Shown here in pieces: positions 61,106-61,114 of a stretch of 61,114 nucleotides of DNA; the first letter of the stretch is position 1, and each line of letters starts with the position of its first letter. The notes below the pieces were generated by a model. That model did no database searches. It was not told the DNA's origin and saw nothing but the letters and a program-made list of their open reading frames with translations. Source of the DNA: Nitrospira sp. CG24A (GTDB lineage Bacteria; Nitrospirota; Nitrospiria; Nitrospirales; Nitrospiraceae). Both the position numbers and the translations under genes were made by a program. The stretch is taken from positions 86,571-147,684 of the forward strand of contig NEWT02000035.1 of the NCBI GenBank assembly GCA_002869925.2. Direction: 5' to 3'.

Positions 61106-61114
61106 CGGCGCCGG

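Overview
The window reads as a chromosomal segment of a Gram-negative bacterium of the Nitrospira type (phylum Nitrospirota). Supporting points are the outer-membrane and FtsEX/EnvC gene set, three five-haem c-type cytochromes, a small metal-binding SmbP-like protein, a Pup/UBact-type ubiquitin-like protein ending in GGE, a K+-independent-type H+-pyrophosphatase, and many copies of a long hairpin repeat between genes. The assignment rests on gene content and familiarity; no rRNA or complete phylogenetic marker set was analysed.

Layout. About 0.2-10.2 kb is a housekeeping block, almost all on the minus strand: ffh-rpsP-rimM-trmD-rplS-rnhB-yraN-ftsE-ftsX-envC, then a C-terminal processing protease. 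It couples protein targeting, ribosome and tRNA maturation, and cell-wall division control. From 10.4 to 24 kb lie uvrB, a DEAD-box helicase, an RRM protein, a thioredoxin-fold DUF255 protein, an M28 peptidase, a TolC-type channel and small membrane proteins.

From 24 to 36.5 kb the window is accessory and the most unusual. (i) A TIR-nSTAND-FGE protein has a C-terminus resembling the variable region of a diversity-generating retroelement target, and a truncated avd-like gene lies directly downstream; no reverse transcriptase or template repeat was seen. (ii) uvrA is followed by two decayed copies of its own 3' end, separated by toxin-antitoxin modules. (iii) A WYL-family regulator precedes a DnaG-like protein that carries a twin-arginine leader and a degenerate TOPRIM site; downstream are two small genes (one a Cys/His-repeat protein with an in-frame stop) and a PD-(D/E)XK-like protein. 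This third cluster is the best candidate for an undescribed system.

From 36.5 to 49.5 kb come a PDZ lipoprotein, AlgH, a nitrilase, SmbP, a sulfurtransferase, a pentahaem cytochrome, a histone-deacetylase-family enzyme, a broken VapBC pair, oligoendopeptidase F, a Fur-box-linked Bfd ferredoxin, a flavodoxin-like protein with a signal peptide, and a DUF192 protein. From 49.6 kb to the end are RelA/SpoT, RecJ, an isolated pup/UBact gene, H+-pyrophosphatase, an HDOD protein and two tandem pentahaem cytochromes with a PDZ protein that runs to the window edge.

Large imperfect palindromes (about 125-260 bp) recur between genes, and at least three further families of small hairpins made of repeated words are present. 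No tRNA, rRNA, CRISPR array, transposase or integrase was recognised.
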